DNA from: Bilabrum cf. latius
Taxonomy: Eukaryota > Bigyra: Bicosoecida > Bigyra > Bicosoecida
NCBI GenBank assembly: GCA_965178125.1
Contig: OZ237773.1
Span: forward strand, 372,001 to 436,000
DNA: 64,000 bases
Direction: 5' to 3'
Shown here: piece after piece, positions 34,557-46,717 of the stretch
Numbering within the stretch: the first letter of the stretch is position 1
Layout: every line of letters begins with the position of its first letter
Program-made: the position numbers and the translations under genes
Notes under the pieces: generated by a model
The model's database searches: none
Seen by the model: only the letters and a program-made list of their open reading frames with translations
Told to the model about the DNA's origin: nothing

Positions 34557-37500
34557 TCATTGTCTTCCACCATTGCGCTCATCCTCAACTAGATCCGTCC
34601 CGCTGGCATGAGCGTGAGCATGGGCAGGCCCACCAGCCCCCACCACTCTAAGCACAACCACCGTCACATCGTCAGGCATGCCCCCACTCCACAGGATGTC
34701 GTGTTCCTTGGCCACCAGCGCAAACGGCGAGTCGGTACGCTTGTCCACGGCCCGCTCCCGCGCCACATCTGCAAGCATCGCGGCCAGCCGAGCCGCCGCA
34801 CCGTCCGACCCGCCCACAGTGCCCTCCCCTATTCCAGCTCCCCCTCCGGAGCTAGACTGATCAGGCGAATGCGACGATATCGATGGCAATGAAGAGGAAG
34901 AGGAAGAGGAAGAGGAAGAGTCGTCCCCGTCCTCACCACTCGTCACACTGCCATCGCCAGACAAGCTCCGCAGCAGGTCAATCGCCCGCCGACTGCCCCT
35001 TCCACCCCCCTCTCCACTCGTCACACCACTACCGTCCTCACTCGTCGCACCCAGCGGCCTGGCCTCCCAGGCCCCGTCCCTCCCCTCCGCCGCCGCCGCC
35101 ATCAGATCCCCTTCCTCTCTGGTCCACCGGTGGACGCACCTGAGTATCTCCTCCTCGTGCACGTTGTCGAACAGCCCGTCCGTCGCCAGCACGACGAGGT
35201 CTCCATGCCGCACGGGGACTCGGATCACGTCTGCGTCCTCGGGTGTCTCAAACCAACGCCGAGGGGGGGAGGGCGAGGGCGAGGGTGCATCGCCCCCTGA
35301 GCTGCCCTTGCCGCCGCCCTTGCCGCCGCCCTTGCTGCCTTGCTGCGTACTCCCCTCACTACCCTAGGCCCCCCCGTGCTCCTCGTCATCCTCCGGGGGG
35401 GCGGGGCAGTGACCCAGCTGGTACGGAAAATTGAAGCCGCGCAGCTGCTAGGGTGAGCGGAACACAACCGACAGAGCGCGTCGGGCTGCAGCCGCCCGGC
35501 GCCGCGCAATCTCCCGGTTCCGCTCGAACTCGGCCCGCTTCGGGTCGTACTGAGCCTGCTGCGACAGCTCAAACCCGGGCAACTCCCCGTCGGAATCCGG
35601 CTCGAGCTGAGCCTCGTCATCCGAAGCAGAGCCCAGTGTGGCACCCCCAGGCCCGGAGCCGTCCGCCCCCAGGCCAAGGGACCCCTGGGGGGCATCGGCG
35701 GTGCCCAGTGACCCCATGTTGGAGACGCGCCGGGGCCTCACCACGATGAACCCGGAGTCGCCCAGGTTAGCGGCGACCAGCTGAGACCGAAGCGGGTCCA
35801 CGGTAAGCACGCATGCTGTGGCAGACCCAACCGTGGCCTGCTCGGCGGCGTACTGCCACGCGTAGCGCAGCACCTCGATGGGACCCGGAATCGATGGCGC
35901 CGCGCGCTGCGGAACCTGTGCCAGCGCGGCGGCCCTCGCCGCCGCCTCCTCCTCCTCCTTTTCCCTGGCTTTCTCCAACTTGCTGGGGCGCCCCCTCTTC
36001 CTCCTCTTCTTCTTCTTCTGCTGCTCAGCGGGCTGGGCGTGCCCAGATGCGGCGCCCCCGGTACCCTCCCCCCCTTGCCCTGCTTGCAGGAGCATGGCAG
36101 GACCCGCCAAAGTGGCCGCTTCCCGCACCGCCCGCTCTGCCCCTCTCATGAGCGCGGTGCTGTAGTCGCTGGGATTCACCCCCATGCGATGCCAGTCCCC
36201 CACGCCGTCGCTCACGCCGAAGAACGACACCGCGGGCCCCTCCAGGGGCGCACTCGTCACACCGCCGGTCCCCGCCGCCGCTGCTGCAGCCGCCATTGGC
36301 ATGCCCGGCCACCTGAGCGACACCGCCAGCACGGCGTCCTCGGATGGTTTCTCTTCCCTCTGGGGTCGCGGGAGCGCGGCCCAGCCCGCCTGCACCCCAA
36401 CTAGCTTGCGAGCGCCGGCAGCAGCAGTGGCGGCCTGCTGCCCCGAATAGGAGCCGCTGCCCGCCAGCACCCGCGCCATGGCCGCCGCGCCTCGCACCCG
36501 CCTACCCAGAGCGCCGATCCCCTCGCCCTCGGCCACAGCCCCACCCACGCCCCCCCCCACTGACGTGTACGGGCCCAGGCCACCCGTCTGAATCGATTCC
36601 GGGTCCCCTTCCTGGGTCTCCGACCCGGCTCCGGATCCAGTCCCTCCCCCCGCCGTCTCCCTCGCAGGCCCGATGTCGCTCTGCGTGTCTGCCACGAAAT
36701 CCACGAGGTCCTTCAGGGTCACCACCCCGTGGAGTACCCCCCCGCCCCCGCTGGCGCCCAGGCCCCCGTGGCTGCCGTGCCCCCCGCCGTGCACCATTCC
36801 CGCGGGGGGTTCCCTCCCCGGGTCTATGACGGGCAAGGACCTCACCTTGAGCCTGGACATGACACGCAGGGCCTCGCGGAGCGGAGTGTCCGGGCGGATG
36901 CTCACGATGCGGGCCGCTGGCGTGGCGAACTGTTTAGCCGGCTGCAGGAGCGCAGTCGCGAGGGCTCGGTTGGTGACGTTTGATCTGGTTGCGGCGAGCG
37001 TGGTGGACTCTTCGTGGCTGGGCGGCAGCGGGGGCAGCGAGGAGGCGATGGCGCGGAGCAGGTCCCTCGCGGTGAGCATCGCGGTCACGTGCTCGCCTTG
37101 GCCTGCCGACTCCGTCTGCTTCGGTTCATTGCTTGAGGCTGAACCGCTTGGTTTGTCCTCTCCTGGATCGTTTGGCGTAGTGACGAGAATCACAGATCCC
37201 AGTCGCTGCTCCGTCAGGTGCCGGACCGCCTCGGCCACCGAGGCATGCTCCCCAATCGTGAAAAGCCCGGCTGTTAGCTGTTTCAGGGCAAGAACATCGG
37301 CTGCAGTACTTGATAGGGCAGCAGCACGCGCCTCTGCGGCCTACACAAGGGCCGCTTCTTCCTCGGCTGATTCGCCCCACTGATCCTCGCGTCCAGCACT
37401 CACTATCGTATCAATTAGCGGGTCCGGGCCGTAGCGCGGCGTCTTCTACGAGGCACCAGGGGCAGGCGCGCCTATTCCTTTCGATGGTAGTGTGGGGCTG

Positions 37501-37790
37501 CCGCCATGCAGCGGCGCGTCACTGCTGATGAGACGGATCCCGAAAAAAGTGAGCGCTGGGCGCTTTCGTAGCTTAGCCCGGGGCTGGGACGCAATGTCTC
37601 CTGCGCTCTAGGCATAATGATAGATAGATTTGCACAAACGAGCGGACTTGCGCACAATTCCGGAGCGTTTCATCGTTCTCGAGCTTGATGTGCAACCACC
37701 CGCAGTTGCAGCGGGACCGGTCACATGAAATGCGCGGCGCAGCGAAAGCGCTCTGTGCCCAACGATGCCAGAATAAACGATAGTGTCCAT
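34557..37790 (-). CDS. CBS-domain pair fused to PPTC7-like PP2C phosphatase, 1,077 aa
   Basis: A metal-dependent Ser/Thr phosphatase with an N-terminal ligand-sensing module. From the ATG at 37790 to TGA at 34557 with TAGs at 37610, 37448, 37343, 35450 and 35366. Residues 1-60 (MDTIVYSGIVGHRALSLRRA...) are rich in Arg/Ser with little acid, like a mitochondrial presequence. Two CBS units follow: LFTIGEHASVAEAVRHLTEQ...AMLTARDLLRAI and IVSIRPDTPLREALRVMSR...LHGVVTLKDLVDFVAD. The PP2C core has FFGVSDGVGDWHRMG, VAANLGDSGFIVVRP, SP-TAG-QLRGFNFPYQLG, LVVLATDGLFDNV and GGMPDDVTVVVL, so all metal-binding Asp residues are present. GFNFPYQLG is typical of the PPTC7 branch, mitochondrial in animals and yeast. 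A 100-residue Ser/Gly/Asp insert lies between the last two motifs. The CBS fusion suggests control by an adenosine nucleotide, an inference from CBS biology. Confidence 0.85.
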
Positions 37791-37826
37791 GATTCCAGCG
37801 CAAAAAATGCCCCAGTATAATCACCA

Positions 37827-40217
37827 TCATCGCCGCTGCCCTTCCCCTTGCCCCCTCCTCCCGTACAGGTCAGTCGGCGCGGGCACCACCCCCTGCCGCA
37901 GGGCCAGCTGAGACTCGACGGACTAAAGCAAGCTGCTGGCGCGGCTCGCAAGGGAACCGTGACCACCCGCACCCGTGCCTAGAACGGGACTGCCCGCCCC
38001 CGCCCCCTGCCCCGCCGCGTCTCTCCCGCTCCCAGGCACCGCCTGTGCCGCCGCCGCCTCCCCCGCGCGCCTGGCCTGCTCCGATCGACCGCCCTCTGCC
38101 TCACTCTCCGTCCCCGTGCCATCCGCCTCGAGCGCCGCCGCGGCCCGCGAGGAGGCACCTGCCAGTGAGTGGTCGCTCATGAGATCGTTCGGATATCCCC
38201 CCGTGCCCGTGCCCGTGCCCGTGCCTGTGCCGGCCCCCTCCCTCTCTCCTGCGTGTTCCCTGAGTCCCCGCAAGCCCCCTTGTTCCCCACGTGCACCCGC
38301 CATCTCACCCGCAGAAGATTCAAGCTCCGACACAGACACGTCCCCCCCCCGGATCAGGCGGGCCACCGACTCGTCCACGGCATAGTCCGATGTGGCGCTC
38401 CCGCTGCCATACCCGCTGAACGAGCCCCCCCTTTGCTCCTCTGTTCCCCGCCTCCAGCTGGCCCCCCTCCTGGGGGCAGGCCCCCTCCCGCCAGCCCCCC
38501 CCTCGTCCTCCGATGTGAGCATGGACCCCTCGCTGGAGGCAGACGCGCGCCGGGCCGCTTCCAGAGAATCCAGGATCGTGCCCTTGCCCCTTGTTCCCTG
38601 GCCAGAGGGGCCGTCGTCCAACGCAGACGGCACGGACCGCCCCTGCCTTGATCTGCGGCCTCCCCTGCGGCCCCCACTGCCGCGCCCCCTCTGACCCCCA
38701 CCGGTGGTGGGGACATCCCCGCCCCGCATGGGGGCATACATACCCGCCCGCCCCTCGCTTCTGCCGGTGGACGAGGCAGTACCGCTGTCCTCTGCACCAC
38801 CGTGCACTGCGCCCCCGCGCCCAGTCTCAGGATCCACACCCACACCCGCACCCGCACCTGCACCCGCACCCGCCCCGCCAGCCGAGTCCAGCCGCCGAGC
38901 AGCACCCCCAGCGGTTGGGGTACCCATGCTCCCCAGGCCGCCGCTCCTCCTGCCACCAATCCGCTGGCCCCCGACCCCGACCGGACCCGAAGCCCCCATC
39001 ATCTGCGGAGTCTGCATGCTTCCCCTTTCGTCCTCGCTCACGGACATGAGGCTCCCCACGGTGGAGTCGAGCGCAACACGGCCCAGACGGGACACGCCCG
39101 CGCCCCCCGCCCTGGCCCCGGGCTCAAGGTAGTGGTCATCCATGCTGATCACCTCCCGGGCGTTGACCAGCTCACGAGTCACCGTCGCCAGTTGTTCCCT
39201 GGCGACCGCCAGCTCCCTCTCCACCAGCTTCAGCCGCTGCCTGAGGCTGTTTGCCTCCTGCCGCGCGGCCTCCCTCTGCTTGTGGGCGTGCTCCAGCTTC
39301 TCCTGCAGCCTCTGAGACTGCTTCTTCTCCAATCTGTAGCGCTGCTTCTCCCGGTCTAGCTGCTGTTTGAGCGAGCGCACCGCCGTGGCGTCCTCGTCGC
39401 GCATGTAGCTCGCCTGCGATGCGCTCTAGTCGTCACCCTCGGCACCTCCCAAGCTGCTCACGTCCATGGACAGAGGGACAGAGGCGCGGTCGTTGCCGCT
39501 CATGTACGTGGCTCCGTAGGGGCCTATTCTTGAAGATGAAGAAGTGGCATCCATCGGGTGGAGTGACCGGCCCTGGATGCTCCCGCCGCCCCCGTTGAGC
39601 GTGCCGCCCCGGAGGCCGAGCACGACCGGGCTGCCGCCGCCGCCCGGTCGCGGGAGCAGTGCGGATTGGCTGCTCCCAGAATCGGCCCTAGCGGATCGCG
39701 ATGGACTGTGGCGAAGTACCTAGTCGATTTCATCTCTATTGTAGAGGCAGTAGCTGACGCTGGCGAGGACGGCGAGCATTTCGAGCCACGCCACGGTGCA
39801 AACAATGTTGTCAGTCACTAGCGTTGACTGTGCGGAATCGGCCAAAAATCCATCCACGGCCACTAGAATGAGGAAAATAGCGTTTCCGAGGGACAGCACC
39901 ACGGTAGGTACTTGAGCAGCAACCTGGACTTTGGCTGCTCCCTCGGTCAGGACAGTGGTCGTCGTGTCCGGCAAAGATGCCCGCACAAACGAGGCGCATA
40001 GGGCAACCGCAACCCAACATGCTGCATGTAGCACAGTTACACGAGCTGGTCGGGCAAAGAACTCGTCATGCACGCGGGGTAGCACCAAGGTCAACACAGC
40101 GAACGCAAACATCGTGAACGCTTGGATGACCAGAGGCCACCATGAAAGCCGTTGCTGCCGCTGAGACCTATTGGCAGACTTTTTCTACGCTACATTATCA
40201 GGAAACTAGCTCCGCAT
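37827..40217 (-). CDS. Three-TM protein with cytosolic coiled coil, 796 aa
   Basis: Unrecognised family. ATG at 40217 to TGA at 37827 with TAGs at 40208, 40187, 39722, 39428 and 37925. After a basic N terminus (KKSANRSQRQQRLSWW) come hydrophobic spans PLVIQAFTMFAFAVLTLVL, VLHAACWVAVALCASFV, VPTVVLSLGNAIFLILVAV and VCTVAWLEMLAVLASVSYC, so three or four membrane helices. The tail begins at NRDEID-TAG-VLRHSPS and contains a strong coiled coil (VRSLKQQLDREKQRYRLEK...REVISMDDH, about 39,380-39,140), then 400 Gly/Ser/Ala-rich residues, including a (GTGT) repeat. The stop lies only 36 bases upstream of the phosphatase ATG on the same strand. A membrane-tethered scaffold is plausible; nothing indicates an enzyme. 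Confidence 0.7.
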
Positions 40218-40454
40218 CAGGCCGCGGGCGATCCCTGTATGCCAGCAGGCAATTGGGAAAGGCCAACGAACCAATGGAACCTCTTGAAGCATCGGTGCGA
40301 ACGTTCATCATCCCCGGGTGGCTTGACCTTTGCAGGGCATCAAAACTGTAGAGATTTTGGCAGCACAAGTATAGTGGGCACAGTATCTGAAACAGCGACT
40401 TATCCCTCGTAGCAGTGGGCTTGCGAGGACAGGCCACGCCACACGCACATCCGA

Positions 40455-41805
40455 TCATCCCAAGCCGCTCAGGCCATTGCCAACCGATGCCTCCAGGGCC
40501 TGGCGAACGTTCCTCGCACCCTGTTCTTTGGCATGCTCCCGCGTGGCATTCGTCACCTGCATCTGAGCCTTCAGCTTCGCCAAGCCGTCGTCACCCGTCT
40601 GCCCCGCCCCACCGAAGCCCTAGACCTGCCCTAGACCCATATGACCCCCGTCCACGTACGCACCGTCGCGCAATGCACGTGCCAAAGGGGTCCGAGCCTC
40701 AGAGGATGGGCTCAGGCCCATCCCAAAGCCCATGCCCGCACCACCACCGCTCCACATCTGTCCGCCCGCCCCTCCCCCTCCCCCTCCCCCTCCTAAAGTG
40801 CCGGCACCGGTGCCGAACGAGTCAACCGAAGCAGCCGTGGCAGTGCCGTTGGCAGCCAGCGCGCCACCAGCCCCCTCCGGTCCTACAGCGGCTCCGAGTC
40901 CATACCCGGCGTGCTTCACTGACAGCGGAGCAAGCCCCAAATGGCCTTGCCCCTACCCCTGGTTCTAGGTCGGTATCGCACCTGCACCTGCACCTGCACC
41001 TGCGCCTGCACCCGCACCCGCACCCGCACCCGCACCTGCACTGCTGCCCAGGGTTCCTGGGTGACCATGCGGTAGGGGGGGCTGGGGGTGGCCGATCATG
41101 CCACCGTGCACTGCACCTGCACTCTGCCCCCATCCTGGGGTCGGGGTGCCCATGCCCCCCATGGTGCCCATGCCCCCCATCGCGCCCATCGCGCCGAAGC
41201 CTCCCACAGTTCCAATGCCACCCATCGTGGCAAGAGGAGGCAGACCACCGCCTGCACCCACGCCCGGACCCATCCCCATTGCCACTGGCATTGCCATGGG
41301 CATCACCGACGGCATCCCATAGCCCACTTGCATGCCCGGGTTCATGCCACCCTGCATGCCCGGGTTCATGCCACCCTGCATGCCCGGATTCATGCCGCCC
41401 TGCATCCCGCTGTGCCTCATCTATTTCTGCTGCTGAAGGTCCTCCCCCATCGCCTCCAGCTGAGCCATACCGCCGTTGGCGCGCGTGGCACCCTGCCCGG
41501 ATGAAATCACCGGCACACTCGTCACACCTCCTAGCACGGGATCAGTGGACTCGTCGAACGTAAACCCTCGAGGTGCGGCCCCGGTCCCGCGGTGGGTCGC
41601 GGCTCCCTGACCCAGACCCATGGGCCCAGGGCGACCCCCCCGCGCGCCACCTCCCATCGGCCCCCCTGTCATGGATCCACCGGGCATAGGCCCCGCGCCC
41701 CGCATCGGACCCCCTGTGGCAGTCATGGGCCCATTCCCGACAGGTGCCCCCCCTGCTGAGACGGTGGACAGGCCAGACGGGCGCTGCTAGCGAGAAAGAG
41801 GCGCC

Positions 41806-41838
<33 letters not shown>

Positions 41839-44800
41839 GTTTGGCTGGACGTAGTCGCAGCCGCGGAAGAGTACGACGCGCTGCCTGCACCTGCGTGCGA
41901 TGCACCCGCAGCCGTGCCATCCACCAGGCTTCTCAGCGAATTCGTGGACCCTGCCCTGGACCTTGTGCCCATGCTGCGATCTGTCACCAGCGCGCTTGCA
42001 CTGCCGGCCCCGCCGACGCCGCGTGGTGAGGGCAACGGGTGCCGGTTCGATGCGACAGAGGCATTGCCGGTCACGTATCCCGCTGACACTGAAGCGACGG
42101 ACCCTGCCCTGGAGGCATCCGAGCCGGCCCTTCCCCTAAAGCTGCCGCTGTTCCTCCCCGCGGCAGTGCCCCGCGGGCTCGCGCTCGCACTCGCACTCGC
42201 CGCCCCTGCCCGGATGGCCTGGTGCAGGGACAGCCCTGGGACGAGACTAGAGGAGGCGCGACCGGTGCTTCCCACACGCGCCTGCCCCTGTCCCGCAGCC
42301 ACTTCTTTCCCCCCTTTCCCTCCCCCACTAGCGCCCAGCCCCAGATCCAGGTCGTCATCCAGTATCCCAAGCTGCCCAAGGGCCTTCCCGAGAGTTTCCT
42401 CGCCCGCGCCGGCGCCCGATCCCTCGCTTTTTCTCGGAACGGACCCCCTGCTACCCCTGGCGGACCTCCCCCCCTATGACCCCATACCGGGGCCGCCGCC
42501 TGGCCAGCCATACTCTGTCCTTGTTCCCCGGCTGCCCCCCGTGCTCGAAGACACCCGTTTCATGACGCGGGTCTGGGGCTAGGGCTGGGGCTGGGGCTGG
42601 GGCTGGGATTGCCCTGCACCCGAGTTGCTGCGCTGCTGCGGCTGCTGAAATCGGCGGCGGCTTTCACCACCGCCTCCCACAGAACGCCTGCCAGAGTAAA
42701 TTGGGCTGGTCGTGCCGTCGCCGCGCACGTCTTGACCTGGGGCACCTCCCGACGCTGACCCCGTACGGACGGCATGCGGGGATTCGGTCTTGGCGCGTGG
42801 CCTGCCAATGCCCCCGGTCCTGCGCCCGCCAGCGCTCTGTGGTCTTGAGCGAGACTGCTGGGCGATGGGGCCGGGCAAGCCCAAGGGACCCACGGGACTA
42901 GGCTCCGGCTCGTTCTCGACGTGCACCTTGTCCTGGTCCTGGTCCTCATCGCGATCCTGGTCCTGGCCCTGGTCCTGGCCCTGGTCCTGGTCCTGGTCCT
43001 GGTCCTGGTCTAAATCCGCCGATCCCGAGGCCAAGACGGGCGCACCGGTGCCCCCTTCTTGCATGGCTTGCTGAGCACCCCTATGGAGGCTGTCCTCAGA
43101 ACCACGCCCCTGGCCGCCACTCGACCCGGAGTTCAACTATGCAGACAACCCTGCCTGTTGCTCTGGCGTACTACGGATCACCTGCGGCGGTGCCACAGCA
43201 GGCATGGCCAGTGACTCGGCAGAAGCAGACAGAGACACGCATGCAGGAGGCTGGGGCGCGCCGGCGCTGGCCAGTCGACCGGGGGCCCCGCTCTCCGCGA
43301 GAGGTTGCTGGGCGCCGCTCACCAACCGACCCAGACGGCCGCCCAGACGAGCAGCAGAGGGCAGCGTCGATGAAGGGGAGTCTGAGGAGGCCACTGGCTG
43401 CGTGTCTGGTTCGGCTGGCGTAGCCTGGGCTTGCGCAGCAGGACCGGTGGATCCAGTGGTGCCACTCTCAACGAGACCAACACCCGTGCTGGCGCGCGCC
43501 TGTCCATTTTCCCCCGCGCGCTCATGCACAGGGAAGCCATCCATGGCACCATCTCGATCAGGAGCCGGTGCAGTGCCAGCAACTGCAGTCCTGGAGTCGC
43601 CTCCACGCATGCTGGGTGCATCTATCCCTCCAACACCATGACCATTATCCCCGTTCCCGTTCCCGTTCCCTACCACCCCGTGTATGCCCGGTTGTCCAGC
43701 CTCATGGGCCTGTGTCTGGGCCAGCAAGGAATCAGCAGCGCACGAGACGGGCACCAGCTCTCCCATGCTGCTGCCCCTTGATGCACCCGGGATGAAACCA
43801 GGCCCGTCTGCACCAGCACCAGCACCAGCACCAGCACCAGCACCAGCACCAGCATCAGCACCAGCACCAGCACCAGCACCAGCATCAGCACCAGCACCAG
43901 CACCAGCACCAGCACCAGCACCGGCCTGTCCCTGGGGCGAGATGGAGACCGCGGGAGGCCTCGCCCTGCCCCCAACACCAGGAGAACCTATGTCATCAGG
44001 AAGAAAGCTGGGCCGGCGGGCAGCACCGTCAGGCGACATGAACTGCATCAGCGGAGGCATGTCGCCGGATGCACCGCCGCGCGATGGGCCCCCCGGCATC
44101 GGTGAGACAGCCACGGCGTACGACAACAGTGCTGTGCCCTGGCCCTGGCCCTGGTCCGCTGCGGGCCCAAGCGATAGGGCAGGAGCAGCGGATCCAGCGG
44201 ACTGCTACCGCTGCCCCTGCCCCTGCCCCTGCCCCTGCGTCCCGTCGCTCTGGTCGTGCTCCTGTGGCGTGTCCAGCGGTGAGGGCTAAGGAACGTGCGA
44301 CGAGTGTTCATCGTTGTGTGGCGAGTAAACTCCGCCAGGGAGCAGATCACCCCCGGAGGCACCTGTCCGCAGGGGCGAGCTCATGGGCATGGACGGGCGG
44401 GGTGCCGCAGCTCCACCCGCGGTGTGGGCGTGACCCCCACCTGCAGCATGATTGTCCTCACTGGGATCTGATGCTTCCACACCCGGCGAAAAGCTCGCGC
44501 CTGTCTCATCGTGTTCCTCCGAGTCGCCGTGGGGGCGGGCCATCGGGTGCACGCCTGCGGGCGACACGGGTGGCAGTGCCCCACTGACCTGCCCCTGCCC
44601 ATGCCCCTGTCCTTGTCCTTGTCCTTGTTCTGAACCGCGCCTGACAGGTGTTCCCGGTGATGCATCCCGCTGCTGCCCGCTCCTAACGTGTGCGACGTGC
44701 CCTAGCTGCGACTGCGACCGGCCCTGGTAGTCACCGCTCTCCCTGTCGCTCTCCCCCTAGCCCTAGCCCTCCCCCTAGCCCTAGCCCTCTCCAGGCACCC

Positions 44801-46674
44801 CCAGCCCCTCCCCCTCCCCCTAGCCCTCTCCAGGCACCCCCAGCCCTGTCTGTGGACCGGAGCCCGGGCCGGTCACGCCGTCGTCGTCGTCGTCCACGTG
44901 TCCAGGAGCGCCTACGGGATGGTGCGCCTGCTCCAGGTGAGGCATCAGATCGGAGCCGGCGGTGGACCCCACAGGCCGGGCCGCCAGCGGTACTCCCACC
45001 CCCCCCACAGAGGACGAGGACGAGGCGTCCCCCCGGGTGGACCCACCAGTGGATCCGTCGCGGCCCCCCGCCGCCCCTGAATACGAGTGGGTCGCGTCAT
45101 GGAACAGCACGGGGATCACGTCCAGCCCGCCGCCCGACTGACGGAGATACCCCTGCTCCAGCCCACCGAGCTCATGGTGGCCCCCTTCCCCACCGTCGGT
45201 GGACGAGTCCTCGGGGATGCCAGGCAGACTGCCCGTCCTGCCCCTGCCCCTGCCCCTGCCGCTCTGCCTGGAACCCCCGTCCCCTTCACCGCTTCCGTTC
45301 CCGTTCTCCTCCAAACCACCGGTAGAGTGACGCTCTGCGTGGGCGCCATCCACGTCCACGCTGGGACGGTGGGCGGGCGAGGCTAGACCAGCCAGTATGC
45401 CGCTGCCGGCAGCTGTGCCGTCCAGCCCACCGCTCCCGCTGCTGATGCTCGAGCCCATGCCACCTGGCACTAGGGCTGGGCTCTCAAGACCGGCGGAGGG
45501 CTGCCGGGAGCGCACAGACACCGGACTCTGTGGGGATGGCTAAGCGTTGCCTGGCTACCCGCCGTTGTTCCCTGCATCCTGAGGATGTCTGCTAGCATCC
45601 TCCACGTCAGCACTGCTCGCCTGGCTGTGGTGGCCCGGCTGTGCCCTCGGGACTATCATGGGGGAGGGGGGCACGCTATGGGAGGACACGCCCCCGCTGC
45701 CGATTCCGTGCACCAGCGGAGGCAGCATGCCCTGTCCCGCCGCGGGGCCCGGCGCGCCCTCCTTGTCGAGGGCTGAGGCGCCTCCCTCGCTCATGGCACC
45801 GTCCCTGTGTGAATGCACCGAGGGGTGCGGCACGTGGTGGTGGTGCTGCAAGAGCGGGTCCTAGTACCCGGGGGAATCCCCCTCCCCCCGCAGCGGGGAC
45901 ACCAAGGGGCCGGTCCCAAAAGCGGGTTCACTTGCGGGCAGCGATACCGCATCGTCCGACCGTGGCCCCACGATGCTCGGGCCGTCAATTCCCCTGTGCC
46001 CGTGCTCGTGCTCGGGCCCGTGCCCCATCTCCATCGAGTGTTCCCTGGTCAAAGCCGGCATCCCACCACCACCTCCCTACCCGTGCACCCCCTCGCCCTC
46101 GTCACCTTCGCTACCAGGCACGCCCATCGAGCCCGCGTGAACCTCCATGCCCGCATCACCACCCGCAGACACCCCAGCCACGGACCCCGCCTGGCTTACC
46201 GAGCTGGTGTCCATCGCTGCCGGGAGTGCGAATGGCTGGGAGCCGTGCGAGGACGTGTCCAAGTCCCCTTCAGGAGCCAGGGGCTGGTGCAGCTCCAGGT
46301 CATGTCCCTCGGGGTGGGTCGCGGGGGACACGTGCACGGAGGGAGACTCGTTGGCGCTGGGCGAGGAGTCGGGGGCGGGGGCTGGAGCGGCAGATGGGGC
46401 AGGCCCATCGGTCGACGCACCGTGCTCTGCTAGAGACCGGTCGACGGAGCTCGCCCCTTGGTCTGGTGCCGACTGCTGGTGCTCCTGTGTCTGCTGCTGC
46501 TGCTGCTGCTTCTGCTTCTGCTTCATCTGCAACACGTGATCTTCGGAATCAGCCAGTAGGTCCCCCTGGGCTGGGTCCGAGGCAGGCAGGCTCGAGCCAC
46601 TATCGTGCGCTGCACCAGCACCTTCCCGGCCTCTCCCGCTGCTGGCTGCCTCAAGTCCAGACCCAGGTGTACCG

Positions 46675-46717
<43 letters not shown>

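Larger units (their letters stand above)
29050..35922. repeat. Dispersed GGCGCCGCGC / GGTTCCGC composite word, seven sites
   Basis: The word GGCGCCGCGC (or a close form) occurs at about 29076, 29132, 30123, 30681, 34442, 35504 and 35901. At six of the seven, GGTTCCGC or its complement GCGGAACC (or a close form) lies within about 30 bases, for example GGCGCCGCGC-AATCTCCC-GGTTCCGC at 35504 and GGCGCCGCGC with GGTTCCGC 17 bases on at 34442. Sites lie in the sulfatase last exons, in or next to the P450 leader, in a spacer and in the phosphatase gene, in more than one reading frame. Nature unknown. Confidence 0.55.
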
